From the NCBI GenBank assembly GCA_963965975.1, contig OZ014422.1, positions 1 to 64,000 on the forward strand: 64,000 nucleotides of DNA, in the 5' to 3' direction. This document shows positions 1 through 13,222 of the stretch, piece by piece. Position 1 is the stretch's first letter, and each line of letters begins with the position of its first letter. Position numbers and translations under genes: made by a program. The stretch is from Xestospongia bergquistia (Eukaryota > Porifera > Demospongiae > Haplosclerida > Petrosiidae). The notes beneath the pieces were generated by a model. It worked only from the letters and a program-made list of their open reading frames with translations. It made no database searches and was not told the origin of the DNA.

Positions 1-3000
1 CTCATGTCACTTAAGGAGAGACTATCAGCCCTATTCTCTAGTCGGCCTTTAAGATACTCAAAAGAGTATACTGGTAACCATCTCAGAGGTCTGATGCATT
101 GCAGAACGCTGCCCCACAAGACATTGACAATCACAACTGTTTCAGTTTCTTTATATATGTACTGAAGATTGTCTTCACGCTCTTGTGGGGCGCCTATGAA
201 TCTCATTAACGATAACAGACCAGCAATGGTCAACTAAATTGGCTGTTTAAATAATTAAAACTATAAGAAAATATATTTTTTTAAGGGACAAGAATAAACT
301 CATCATATTTATGCAGGAACCTGGCCCCACAAATACACCAGCCTCATCTCCATAAAGAGAGACTACCAGCCCTATTCTCTAGCCGGCCTTTGGGATACTC
401 CAAAGAGTAGGCTGGTAACCATCACAGAGGTCTGATGCATTGCAGAACACTGGCCCACAACACACTGGCAATCACAACTGTTTTAGTTTCTTTATATATG
501 TACTGAAGATTGTCTTCATGCTCTTGTGGGGCGCCTATGAATCTCATTAACGATAACTGACCAGCAATGGTCAACTAAATTGGCTGTTTAAATAATTAAA
601 ACTATAAGAAATTATATTTTTTTAAGGGACAAGAATAAACTCATCCTATTTATGCAGGAACCTGGCCCCACAAATACACCAGCCTCATCTCCATAAAGAG
701 AGAGTACCAGCCCTATTCTCTAGCCGGCCTTTGGGATACTCCAAAGAGTAGGCTGGTAACCATCTCAGAGGTCTGATGCATTGCAGAACACTGGCCCACA
801 ACACACTGGCAATCACAACTGTTTCAGTTTCTTTATATATGTACTGAAGATTGTCTTCATGCTCTTGTGGGGCGCCTATGAATCTCATTAAGGATAACAG
901 ACCAGCAATGGTCAACTAAATTGGCTGTTTAAATAATTAAAACTATAAAAAAAAATATTTTTTAAGGGACAAGAATAAACTCATCCTATTTATGCAGGAA
1001 CTGGGCCCCACAAATACACCAGCCTCATCTCCATAAAGAGAGACTACCAGCCCTATTCTCTAGCCGGCCTTTGGGATACTCCAAAGAGTAGGCTGGTAAC
1101 CATCTCAGAGGTCTGATGCATTGCAGAACACTGGCCCACAACACACTGGCAATCACAACTGTTTTAGTTTCTTTATATATGTACTGAAGATTGTCTTCAT
1201 GCTCTTGTGGGGCGCCTATGAATCTCATTAACGATAACTGACCAGCAATGGTTAACTAAATTGGCTGTTTAAATTATTAAAACTTTAAGAAACTATATTT
1301 TTTAAGGGACAAGAATAAACTCATCCTATTTATGCAGGAACCTGGCCCCACAAATACACCAGCCTCATCTCGCTTAAAGAGAGACTACCAGCCCTATTCT
1401 CTAGCCGGCCTTTGGGATACTCCAATGAGTAGGCTGGTAACCATCTCAGAGGTCTGATGCATTGCAGAACACTGGCCCACAACACACTGGCAATCACAAC
1501 TGTTTCAGTTTCTTTATATATGTACTGAAGATTGCCTTCATGCTCTTGTGGGGCACCTATGATCTCATTAACGATAACTGACCAGCAATGGTCAACTGAA
1601 TTGGCTTTTTAAATAATTAAAACTATATAAGAAACTATGTTTTTTAACGGACAAGAATAAACTTATCCTATTGAAGCAGGAACTGGGCCCCACAAATACA
1701 CCAGCCTCATGTCACTTAAGGAGAGACTATCAGCCCTATTCTCTAGTCGGCCTTTAAGATACTCAAAAGAGTATACTGGTAACCATCTCAGAGGTCTGAT
1801 GCATTGCAGAACGCTGCCCCACAAGACATTGACAATCACAACTGTTTCAGTTTCTTTATATATGTACTGAAGATTGTCTTCACGCTCTTGTGGGGCGCCT
1901 ATGAATCTCATTAACGATAACAGACCAGCAATGGTCAACTAAATTGGCTGTTTAAATAATTAAAACTATAAGAAAATATATTTTTTTAAGGGACAAGAAT
2001 AAACTCATCATATTTATGCAGGAACCTGGCCCCACAAATACACCAGCCTCATCTCCATAAAGAGAGACTACCAGCCCTATTCTCTAGCCGGCCTTTGGGA
2101 TACTCCAAAGAGTAGGCTGGTAACCATCACAGAGGTCTGATGCATTGCAGAACACTGGCCCACAACACACTGGCAATCACAACTGTTTTAGTTTCTTTAT
2201 ATATGTACTGAAGATTGTCTTCATGCTCTTGTGGGGCGCCTATGAATCTCATTAACGATAACTGACCAGCAATGGTCAACTAAATTGGCTGTTTAAATAA
2301 TTAAAACTATAAGAAACTATATTTTTTTAAGGGACAAGAATAAACTCATCCTATTTATGCAGGAACCTGGCCCCACAAATACACCAGCCTCATCTCCATA
2401 AAGAGAGACTACCAGCCCTATTCTCTAGCCGGCCTTTGGGATACTCCAAAGAGTAGGCTGGTAACCATCAACTGTTTTAGTTTCTTTATATATGTACTGA
2501 AGATTGTCTTCATGCTCTTGTGGGGCGCCTATGAATCTCATTAAGGATAACAGACCAGCAATGGTCAACTAAATTGGCTGTTTAAATAATTAAAACTATA
2601 AGAAACTATATTTTTTAAGAGACAAGAATAAACTCATCCTATTTATGCAGGAACCTGGCCCCACAAATACACCAGCCTCATCTCCATAAAGAGAGACTAC
2701 CAGCCCTATTCTCTAGCCGGCCTTTGGGATACTCCAAAGAGTAGGCTGGTAACCATCAACTGTTTTAGTTTCTTTATATATGTACTGAAGATTGTCTTCA
2801 TGCTCTTGTGGGGCGCCTATGAATCTCATTAAGGATAACAGCCCAGCAATGGTCAACTAAATTGGCTGTTTAAATAATTAAAACTATAAGAAACTATATT
2901 TTTTTAAGGGACATAAACTCATCCTATTTATGCAGGAACCAAGCCCCACAAATACACCAGCCTCATCTCCATAAAGAGAGAGTACCAGCCCTATTCTCTA

Positions 3001-6000
3001 GCCGGCCTTTGGGATACTCCAAAGAGTAGGCTGGTAACCATCTCAGAGGTCTGATGCATTGCAGAACACTGGCCCACAACACACTGGCAATCACAACTGT
3101 TTCAGTTTCTTTATATATGTACTGAAGATTGTCTTCATGCTCTTGTGGGGCGCCTATGAATCTCATTAAGGATAACAGACCAGCAATGGTCAACTAAATT
3201 GGCTGTTTAAATAATTAAAACTATAAAAAAAAATATTTTTTAAGGGACAAGAATAAACTCATCCTATTTATGCAGGAACTGGGCCCCACAAATACACCAG
3301 CCTCATCTCCATAAAGAGAGACTACCAGCCCTATTCTCTAGCCGGCCTTTGGGATACTCCAAAGAGTAGGCTGGTAACCATCTCAGAGGTCTGATGCATT
3401 GCAGAACACTGGCCCACAACACACTGGCAATCACAACTGTTTTAGTTTCTTTATATATGTACTGAAGATTGTCTTCATGCTCTTGTGGGGCGCCTATGAA
3501 TCTCATTAACGATAACTGACCAGCAATGGTTAACTAAATTGGCTGTTTAAATTATTAAAACTTTAAGAAACTATATTTTTTAAGGGACAAGAATAAACTC
3601 ATCCTATTTATGCAGGAACCTGGCCCCACAAATACACCAGCCTCATCTCGCTTAAAGAGAGACTACCAGCCCTATTCTCTAGCCGGCCTTTGGGATACTC
3701 CAATGAGTAGGCTGGTAACCATCTCAGAGGTCTGATGCATTGCAGAACACTGGCCCACAACACACTGGCAATCACAACTGTTTCAGTTTCTTTATATATG
3801 TACTGAAGATTGCCTTCAAGCTCTTGTGGGGCACCTATGATCTCATTAACGATAACTGACCAGCAATGGTCAACTAAATTGGCTTTTTAAATAATTAAAA
3901 CTATATAAGAAACTATGTTTTTTAACGGACAAGAATAAACTTATCCTATTGAAGCAGGAACTGGGCCCCACAAATACACCAGCCTCATGTCACTTAAGGA
4001 GAGACTATCAGCCCTATTCTCTAGTCGGCCTTTAAGATACTCAAAAGAGTATACTGGTAACCATCTCAGAGGTCTGATGCATTGCAGAACGCTGCCCCAC
4101 AAGACATTGACAATCACAACTGTTTCAGTTTCTTTATATATGTACTGAAGATTGTCTTCACGCTCTTGTGGGGCGCCTATGAATCTCATTAACGATAACA
4201 GACCAGCAATGGTCAACTAAATTGGCTGTTTAAATAATTAAAACTATAAGAAAATATATTTTTTTAAGGGACAAGAATAAACTCATCATATTTATGCAGG
4301 AACCTGGCCCCACAAATACACCAGCCTCATCTCCATAAAGAGAGACTACCAGCCCTATTCTCTAGCCGGCCTTTGGGATACTCCAAAGAGTAGGCTGGTA
4401 ACCATCACAGAGGTCTGATGCATTGCAGAACACTGGCCCACAACACACTGGCAATCACAACTGTTTTAGTTTCTTTATATATGTACTGAAGATTGTCTTC
4501 ATGCTCTTGTGGGGCGCCTATGAATCTCATTAACGATAACTGACCAGCAATGGTCAACTAAATGGGCTGTTTAAATAATTAAAACTATAAGAAACTATAT
4601 TTTTTTAAGGGACAAGAATAAACTCATCCTATTTATGCAGGAACCTGGCCCCACAAATACACCAGCCTCATCTCCATAAAGAGAGACTACCAGCCCTATT
4701 CTCTAGCCGGCCTTTGGGATACTCCAAAGAGTAGGCTGGTAACCATCAACTGTTTTAGTTTCTTTATATATGTACTGAAGATTGTCTTCATGCTCTTGTG
4801 GGGCGCCTATGAATCTCATTAAGGATAACAGACCAGCAATGGTCAACTAAATTGGCTGTTTAAATAATTAAAACTATAAGAAACTATATTTTTTAAGAGA
4901 CAAGAATAAACTCATCCTATTTATGCAGGAACCTGGCCCCACAAATACACCAGCCTCATCTCCATAAAGAGAGACTACCAGCCCTATTCTCTAGCCGGCC
5001 TTTGGGATACTCCAAAGAGTAGGCTGGTAACCATCAACTGTTTTAGTTTCTTTATATATGTACTGAAGATTGTCTTCATGCTCTTGTGGGGCGCCTATGA
5101 ATCTCATTAAGGATAACAGCCCAGCAATGGTCAACTAAATTGGCTGTTTAAATAATTAAAACTATAAGAAACTATATTTTTTTAAGGGACATAAACTCAT
5201 CCTATTTATGCAGGAACCAAGCCCCACAAATACACCAGCCTCATCTCCATAAAGAGAGAGTACCAGCCCTATTCTCTAGCCGGCCTTTGGGATACTCCAA
5301 AGAGTAGGCTGGTAACCATCTCAGAGGTCTGATGCATTGCAGAACACTGGCCCACAACACACTGGCAATCACAACTGTTTCAGTTTCTTTATATATGTAC
5401 TGAAGATTGTCTTCATGCTCTTGTGGGGCGCCTATGAATCTCATTAAGGATAACAGACCAGCAATGGTCAACTAAATTGGCTGTTTAAATAATTAAAACT
5501 ATAAAAAAAATATTTTTTAAGGGACAAGAATAAACTCATCCTATTTATGCAGGAACTGGGCCCCACAAATACACCAGCCTCATCTCCATAAAGAGAGACT
5601 ACCAGCCCTATTCTCTAGCCGGCCTTTGGGATACTCCAAAGAGTAGGCTGGTAACCATCTCAGAGGTCTGATGCATTGCAGAACACTGGCCCACAACACA
5701 CTGGCAATCACAACTGTTTTAGTTTCTTTATATATGTACTGAAGATTGTCTTCATGCTCTTGTGGGGCGCCTATGAATCTCATTAACGATAACTGACCAG
5801 CAATGGTTAACTAAATTGGCTGTTTAAATTATTAAAACTTTAAGAAACTATATTTTTTAAGGGACAAGAATAAACTCATCCTATTTATGCAGGAACCTGG
5901 CCCCACAAATACACCAGCCTCATCTCGCTTAAAGAGAGACTACCAGCCCTATTCTCTAGCCGGCCTTTGGGATACTCCAAAGAGTAGGCTGGTAACCATC

Positions 6001-8836
6001 TCAGAGGTCTGATGCATTGCAGAACACTGGCCCACAACACACTGGCAATCACAACTGTTTCAGTTTCTTTATATATGTACTGAAGATTGCCTTCATGCTC
6101 TTGTGGGGCACCTATGATCTCATTAACGATAACTGACCAGCAATGGTCAACTAAATTGGCTTTTTAAATAATTAAAACTATATAAGAAACTATGTTTTTT
6201 AACGGACAAGAATAAACTTATCCTATTGAAGCAGGAACTGGGCCCCACAAATACACCAGCCTCATGTCACTTAAGGAGAGACTATCAGCCCTATTCTCTA
6301 GTCGGCCTTTAAGATACTCAAAAGAGTATACTGGTAACCATCTCAGAGGTCTGATGCATTGCAGAACGCTGCCCCACAAGACATTGACAATCACAACTGT
6401 TTCAGTTTCTTTATATATGTACTGAAGATTGTCTTCACGCTCTTGTGGGGCGCCTATGAATCTCATTAACGATAACAGACCAGCAATGGTCACTAAATTG
6501 GCTGTTTAAATAATTAAAACTATAAGAAAATATATTTTTTTAAGGGACAAGAATAAACTCATCATATTTATGCAGGAACCTGGCCCCACAAATACACCAG
6601 CCTCATCTCCATAAAGAGAGACTACCAGCCCTATTCTCTAGCCGGCCTTTGGGATACTCCAAAGAGTAGGCTGGTAACCATCACAGAGGTCTGATGCATT
6701 GCAGAACACTGGCCCACAACACACTGGCAATCACAACTGTTTTAGTTTCTTTATATATGTACTGAAGATTGTCTTCATGCTCTTGTGGGGCGCCTATGAA
6801 TCTCATTAACGATAACTGACCAGCAATGGTCAACTAAATTGGCTGTTTAAATAATTAAAACTATAAGAAACTATATTTTTCTAAGGGACAAGAATAAACT
6901 CATCCTATTTATGCAGGAACCTGGCCCCACAAATACACCAGCCTCATCTCCATAAAGAGAGACTACCAGCCCTATTCTCTAGCCGGCCTTTGGGATACTC
7001 CAAAGAGTAGGCTGGTAACCATCAACTGTTTTAGTTTCTTTATATATGTACTGAAGATTGTCTTCATGCTCTTGTGGGGCGCCTATGAATCTCATTAAGG
7101 ATAACAGACCAGCAATGGTCAACTAAATTGGCTGTTTAAATAATTAAAACTATAAGAAACTATATTTTTTAAGAGACAAGAATAAACTCATCCTATTTAT
7201 GCAGGAACCTGGCCCCACAAATACACCAGCCTCATCTCCATAAAGAGAGACTACCAGCCCTATTCTCTAGCCGGCCTTTGGGATACTCCAAAGAGTAGGC
7301 TGGTAACCATCAACTGTTTTAGTTTCTTTATATATGTACTGAAGATTGTCTTCATGCTCTTGTGGGGCGCCTATGAATCTCATTAAGGATAACAGCCCAG
7401 CAATGGTCAACTAAATTGGCTGTTTAAATAATTAAAACTATAAGAAACTATATTTTTTTAAGGGACATAAACTCATCCTATTTATGCAGGAACCAAGCCC
7501 CACAAATACACCAGCCTCATCTCCATAAAGAGAGAGTACCAGCCCTATTCTCTAGCCGGCCTTTGGGATACTCCAAAGAGTAGGCTGGTAACCATCTCAG
7601 AGGTCTGATGCATTGCAGAACACTGGCCCACAACACACTGGCAATCACAACTGTTTCAGTTTCTTTATATATGTACTGAAGATTGTCTTCATGCTCTTGT
7701 GGGGCGCCTATGAATCTCATTAAGGATAACAGACCAGCAATGGTCAACTAAATTGGCTGTTTAAATAATTAAAACTATAAAAAAAAATATTTTTTAAGGG
7801 ACAAGAATAAACTCATCCTATTTATGCAGGAACTGGGCCCCACAAATACACCAGCCTCATCTCCATAAAGAGAGACTACCAGCCCTATTCTCTAGCCGGC
7901 CTTTGGGATACTCCAAAGAGTAGGCTGGTAACCATCTCAGAGGTCTGATGCATTGCAGAACACTGGCCCACAACACACTGGCAATCACAACTGTTTTAGT
8001 TTCTTTATATATGTACTGAAGATTGTCTTCATGCTCTTGTGGGGCGCCTATGAATCTCATTAACGATAACTGACCAGCAATGGTTAACTAAATTGGCTGT
8101 TTAAATTATTAAAACTTTAAGAAACTATATTTTTTAAGGGACAAGAATAAACTCATCCTATTTATGCAGGAACCTGGCCCCACAAATACACCAGCCTCAT
8201 CTCGCTTAAAGAGAGACTACCAGCCCTATTCTCTAGCCGGCCTTTGGGATACTCCAAAGAGTAGGCTGGTAACCATCTCAGAGGTCTGATGCATTGCAGA
8301 ACACTGGCCCACAACACACTGGCAATCACAACTGTTTCAATTTCTTTATATATGTACTGAAGATTGCCTTCATGCTCTTGTGGGGCACCTATGATCTCAT
8401 TAACGATAACTGACCAGCAATGGTCAACTAAATTGGCTTTTTAAATAATTAAAACTATATAAGAAACTATGTTTTTTAACGGACAAGAATAAACTTATCC
8501 TATTTAAGCAGGAACTGGGCCCCACAAATACACCAGCCTCATGTCACTTAAAGAGAGACTATCAGCCCTATTCTCTAGTCGGCCTTTGGGATACTCAAAA
8601 GAGTATACTGGTAACCATCACAGAGGTCTGATGCATTGCAGAACGCTGCCCCACAAGACACTGGCAATCACAACTGTTTCAGTTTCTTTATATATGTACT
8701 GAAGATTGTCTTCATGCTCTTTTGGGTCGCCTATGAATCTCATTAACGATAACTGACCAGCAATGGTCAACTAAATTGGCTGTTTAAATAATTAAAACTA
8801 TATAAGAAACTATATTTTTTAAGGGACAAGAATAAA
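1..8836. repeat. Satellite array with 2278-bp higher-order repeat
   Basis: The whole stretch is made of head-to-tail subunits of about 340 bp. Subunit starts, taken at the ctgg(g)ccccacaaatac motif, fall at about 321, 662, 1001, 1342, 1683, 2026, 2367, 2655, 2940 and 3279, giving lengths 341, 339, 341, 341, 343, 341, 288, 285 and 339. From 1001 to 3279 seven subunits form a 2278-bp block that recurs with almost no differences at 3279 and about 5557. Two subunits in each block are short (288 and 285 bp). The last subunit (8515-8836) is the most diverged and ends the array; the left end lies outside the window. The minus strand carries 67-91 codon open frames in each subunit, but they look like by-products of the repeat. 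No transposase or terminal inverted repeats were seen. Confidence 0.95.
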
Positions 8837-8949
8837 ACTTACCTCATTTAAGCAAACGAGAACAATAATACTAATTATATTAATTTTATAGGCATTATAA
8901 ACAAACAATCTCAAAAAAAAGTAATTTATTCTTTTAAGCCACACTTGGC

Positions 8950-9400
8950 AATTAGTCAGTGACCTTGTTATAATTTTCATGGGTCCAGAGAAACGCCAAG
9001 CATTTGTCATCAAAATCAACAGAAGACATAATCAAATCCTAAAAAAATAATGAAGAGTAATGATGTATTATGAGTTAACGTAAACTGCTGTATGTGCTGT
9101 TAACTTACACTCCAGACTCTTTGAAAATATTTATGAAGTTATAGTTTCTTCTTTAATCATATCAAGATTACTCGTTGCATTTTTTTGGACCCAAAAAATT
9201 TTGTAACTGGTAGATGATGTTAGAACAATATTTAACCCTTTCAATTCCAATGCTGTATTCGTCTAATGGCTAATAATTTACCTTCCCTTAGTCTTGGAAG
9301 TATCCCTTGGTCGACTCCTCATCATCATGTTCCTGTAGGAGGTTGTAATGCCAACCACATTTCATACATTGTTATTATTATATGCTAATTAAACTTGTAA
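8950..9400 (-). repeat. Diverged duplicate segment, copy 1
   Basis: This stretch and 13850-14130 share scattered blocks: the minus strand of both encodes VDFDDKxLAFL followed soon by a stop, and both contain ccacatttcatayattgttat further along in the same order. They look like an old segmental duplication or two copies of a dispersed element. Function unknown. The region overlaps the end of the prominin fragment. Confidence 0.45.
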
Positions 9401-10435
9401 ATTGCTAGCACAAAACAATTATTGTTTACATTATAAATAAAAAGTACTTAATTTTTTTAACTTTAATTAATATTATAACAACAACCAAAACTATAAGTTA
9501 ATAGGTCTTTAATCTGTAATAAAATAATGATAATTTAATCAAAATAAATCACATTATAGAACTTACGGAAAACTGTCTTCATAAGGAATACCGTGGTCTT
9601 CATCATACTTCATTCGACGATAATATTGAGATGTGACAATAGCAAATACAATGACAGGAATCAGAAAAACACCACACAATCCAAGAGATAACCAGAATCC
9701 ATTCTAAAGAAAAAGACAAGATGAAAACTTTTTAAATTTATCTCACCAATCCATCTAAAGTAAAACCACAAACTGCATTAAAAAATCCAGTGTACACAGC
9801 ATAGACTGGATAGCAATTACCAACATCATTTTGAAGCTATAATAACAAGATTATATAAACAATCACTACAGTTATACTTACAGCTGAAAATGCATGATTA
9901 ATTAATTGTTGTGAATATCCAATTGCTCGAGGAAAGACAGTTTGAACATCCTAGCAATACAAAATATTATACCAAGTATTGTGTGCACTAACTTGAACTG
10001 GCGGATCAACACCTTTTTCAATGAAATTGTTAAACGTGGAGTTGATATCAGACAACAGATCATCAATACCATTCTAATCAATCATATTAGGTATAATAAC
10101 TAAATAAACATTTAGAATACCTTCAATATTTGTGTGTTGTTATCTAATTGAGACACTTGTTGATCTAATAAATTCTACCAAAACATTGAAACTTAGTTTA
10201 TAAATCATACCACTTGATTATGAATACTATTAACTGAATTATTGACTTGAACTAACTGATTAATAATGACTTGTACATCATCTGCAGTCTGATTTAGTCC
10301 ACTCATCTTTAAAAAACAAACAATGCAAGAACATAATTCGTTTATAACTTACTGTAAGGTTATCATGAAGGATAATAAGATCATTAATTTGCATATCAAT
10401 ATTAAAATTAAGAATGTTACGATCTAGAGTTTCCC
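9032..10435 (-). pseudogene. Prominin-like gene, C-terminal third only
   Basis: Seven short exons on the minus strand, each with good GT-AG borders, read as the end of a prominin (CD133 family, cholesterol-binding five-pass membrane protein of plasma-membrane protrusions). Upstream exons carry the heptad-like extracellular helix region (DDLLSDINSTFNNFIEKG); then come NDVGNCYPVY, a conserved prominin cysteine segment, and the last membrane segment with the YYRRM juxtamembrane motif (exon about 9567-9700). A final exon at about 9038 would add one residue and a TGA stop. The first recognisable exon starts at 10435; no signal peptide or first four membrane segments were found upstream, so this is either a 5'-truncated copy or the tail of a gene with very distant 5' exons. 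A second open frame in the final exon (8952-9038, FDDKCLAFL) is in another phase. Confidence 0.7.
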
Positions 10436-10860
10436 TGAACTACAGTAGTATAGTACTTTTACCTATGTCTATATGATTAAATTTTTACGGTTAGAATGAA
10501 TTTCTGACCATACTGGTTTCTCTCTTCAAAAGGCAGCCATTTTATTGATTAATAAAATTCACGAGATCACATTCCTCATGGTCAATGGCATCTCCTATAC
10601 TTTGCTTATGGAAAATACAAGAAATCTCATTCTTGTGGGTCCTATCATATAAAAAATGATGTCAAAAGAACCTAAAGATCGTCAGAAGACCACTTGATTT
10701 TGAAATTTTGAAATCTGACGAGTAATTAGGAAGTTACAGCAAAAAACGAAGTACAAGGTGAATGTGAATGGACTTTAGTAACCTAAGAAGACAATGGCAA
10801 TAAGAAATACACTATAACCATGCTCCATTAGTAAAGCAACACCAAGAAGTGTAAATCTAA
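10436..10860. other. Non-coding stretch, nothing recognised
   Basis: AT-rich sequence upstream of the prominin fragment. No open frame with exon-like borders and no clear prominin exon was found here. Confidence 0.5.
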
Positions 10861-10899
10861 CTGCTACCACAACACCCCACTAATCACACTTCATCTGCC

Positions 10900-11190
10900 A
10901 CATCCACCAATTATTTTAATTGTGGCTTACCTTGACTACACCTCATATTTCAATTATTCCTATGTCAGCCTAGAATATAAGCCTGACTACACACACAAAT
11001 ATTACAGCAGACAAACCTACTAACAATTGGGTGTGGCATATTCTGACCACACCTCATCAATTAATTCCTAGGTCAGCACCATGCATACTTATAGTACACA
11101 CGCCTACCAACTATTGGGTGTGGCTTATTTTCACCACACCTCATATTTTTATTAATGCTCTAGGTCAGCCCAGAATAGCCTTGGCGTGTT
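10900..11190. repeat. Three diverged short tandem units with GGTGTGG/CCACACC arms
   Basis: Three units starting near 10919, 11027 and 11114 share ttgggtgtggctta, a short spacer, ccacacctcat, then a ccta(t/g)gtcagcc block. In each, GTGTGG and the following CCACAC can pair into a small hairpin. A 65-codon open frame (11031-11228) runs through them but has no recognisable features. Confidence 0.6.
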
Positions 11191-11330
11191 TGGGGGTGGA
11201 AACAAGACAACTAATTAGTTGCTTGTGACTTCCTCAGCCTTCTCCTGGATTATATACTCACCTTTCTCCCTTACTCTCAAAGGTATAATTGTATTGTACT
11301 TTAATTACAAATACACACTACCAAATCTAT

Positions 11331-11956
11331 GACTGTCAAATGTACCACTCTCAAATGATATACTACCAACAACTACACTTTATGACCTTGTGTAAAGTAC
11401 TAGTGAACTTACACCCTCAGTGTGGAGATAGAAGAGTGTCTTGAGACAGCAACCCCCACACTAAAAATCTGTAGAAAAAAAGTTGAAAAAAGAAGAAAAA
11501 ATATGAAATAATATATAATAAAAATTATAAAATAAAGCATACATTATTGTTACCTCCAACTTACAACCACACCTAGATCCTGGACTCCAACGATGCTATA
11601 AAAAGAAACAGAAATAAGAAATAATTTTGTGCTATAAACTACTAAGTCAACATAATACACATCACTAACTTACACCCTGAGATGGAGAGATGTGTCTTGG
11701 GCAGCAACCCCCAACCTAAAGATCTGTAGAAAAAGAATTAAGAAAAGAAGAAAAAATATGAAATAATATATAATAAAAATTATAAAATAAAGCATACATT
11801 ATTGTTACCTCCAACTTACTACCACCACACCTAGATTCAGGACTCCAACGATGCTACATAAAGAAAGAAGAATAAAGAGTAATTATGTAATATAGGCTAA
11901 CATTACATTACAATATATTGACAGTATATCATTTGAGAGTGGTACATTTGACAGTC
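11331..11956. repeat. Inverted-repeat-bounded element containing a 255-bp tandem duplication
   Basis: A perfect 34-nt inverted repeat (11331-11364 and 11923-11956, beginning gactgtcaaatgtaccactc on the left) encloses about 560 bp. Inside, 11409-11610 and 11669-11865 are direct copies, 255 bp apart measured at atatgaaataatatataata, sharing cagcaaccccca, a long AT-rich block and actccaacgatgcta. No open frame of note. It could be a non-autonomous DNA element with a duplicated interior; target-site duplications were not identified. Confidence 0.65.
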
Positions 11957-12990
11957 GTACATTTGGCAGTATCACAAAATAAAAGTTACTGAAGTACTCT
12001 TAACAGTTTTACTAACAAATAAGAAACTTACACTTTATAAATTCTTTAACCTGTTTGTGTGTGTATGTGTGACTCAAACATAAAAAGGTACAATGTTACA
12101 TTATACAGTGTTATGATTTTACTAACATAATAAACTATATGTACCTTTAGTAATCATTAATAACAAACTGTCCAGATTGTTTCACTAGTACATAACATAG
12201 ACACAACGTAAACTGCCTACAGAATAAAAAATTATATCATCAGTGACTATAATTGTGTATGTTGCTACATTATGTTACCATGTTATATCTGCTAGCAGCA
12301 TCCATAATACCAAAGACTCTGGAAGTGATCTAGTGTCTACAATATCATATAAAGCAGTTTATAACTAATTAATATTTGGTAACTTTTCATTGCTATTCAG
12401 GAGATAGGACTAGCATATAATCCTATGAAGAAAGAAAGGATATGAAAATAGTGATCTGACAAAAGGCTTACTTGAGAAATCTTTCTTGTTTTTACCCAAA
12501 GTTGTTCTTACTATCAGTAGCACTCAAACACATTATGATTAATATACAAATTAATACACAATTTATATGTGTACCTCATATTATGGTGATAGGAGACATT
12601 GACATGAAAGAAAATACTGCAATAAACCATGAACCTATTCTTACAGACACATAAACAGTAAACATGATAATTGACTAACCTCTTATCAGTAATCTTATTT
12701 TAATCTGAGAATATACATTGACAAAAATGTGAACAAAATTAAATAGAATGGATTCTTACAAATATATTTAGACATCAGGCTGTTCCTATAGCCACACACA
12801 TTTGGCTAACCACTTTTATAAACTCATTGTAAGCCTGTGATAAAGAGTGGGAGAATACACAATTAATTATACTACAGTCTTACATATTCCTTATTATCCA
12901 GAAGTTAGTATACAAATCTGACAATTTATTCAACTCCATGAACACTTATGAATTAGAAACATATCAATATTGCAATGTAGAATGACAGAC
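11957..12990. other. AT-rich intergenic stretch
   Basis: No gene recognised. A 60-codon open frame at 12472-12654 has no domain, membrane segment or exon context. Only low-complexity AT-rich sequence is evident. Confidence 0.5.
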
Positions 12991-12991
12991 C

Positions 12992-13222
12992 TTCAATTCT
13001 TCTTCCATTCTTGCTGTAGCAATGTCTTTTTAAAAGTTATCGCGCCAAATTCTGGACAATCACGTGATTTGTAGTATACTGACGTAGTGCACGTATTCAG
13101 TATATTATAACTATGACCTGTAGTTACTAGTATACTAAGTCAGTATACTGTAAGTTACGAGAACGTATACAATTTTCGACCATAATACTAAATTACTGCA
13201 GCAAGAATTGAAGAAGGATTGA
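12992..13222. repeat. Inverted repeat with nested GTATAC palindromes
   Basis: An imperfect 31-bp inverted repeat (12992-13022 against 13192-13222, sharing gcaagaat(g/t)gaagaa on opposite strands) flanks about 170 bp that contain several agtatact/gtatac palindromes and cacgtgat. This could be a hairpin element or a bidirectional promoter; no transcript can be assigned. Confidence 0.45.

Noticed and set aside
685-8060. Repeated minus-strand open frames of 67-91 codons in the satellite (MTIAGLL... type)
   Set aside because: They recur only because the DNA unit recurs, they end at different points after small indels, and they have no start context, domain or splice signals. Similarity among them reflects DNA homogenisation rather than selection on protein.
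1-8836. CRISPR-like array
   Set aside because: Units are ~340 bp and almost wholly repeated, with no short unique spacers, and the surroundings are animal genes with introns.
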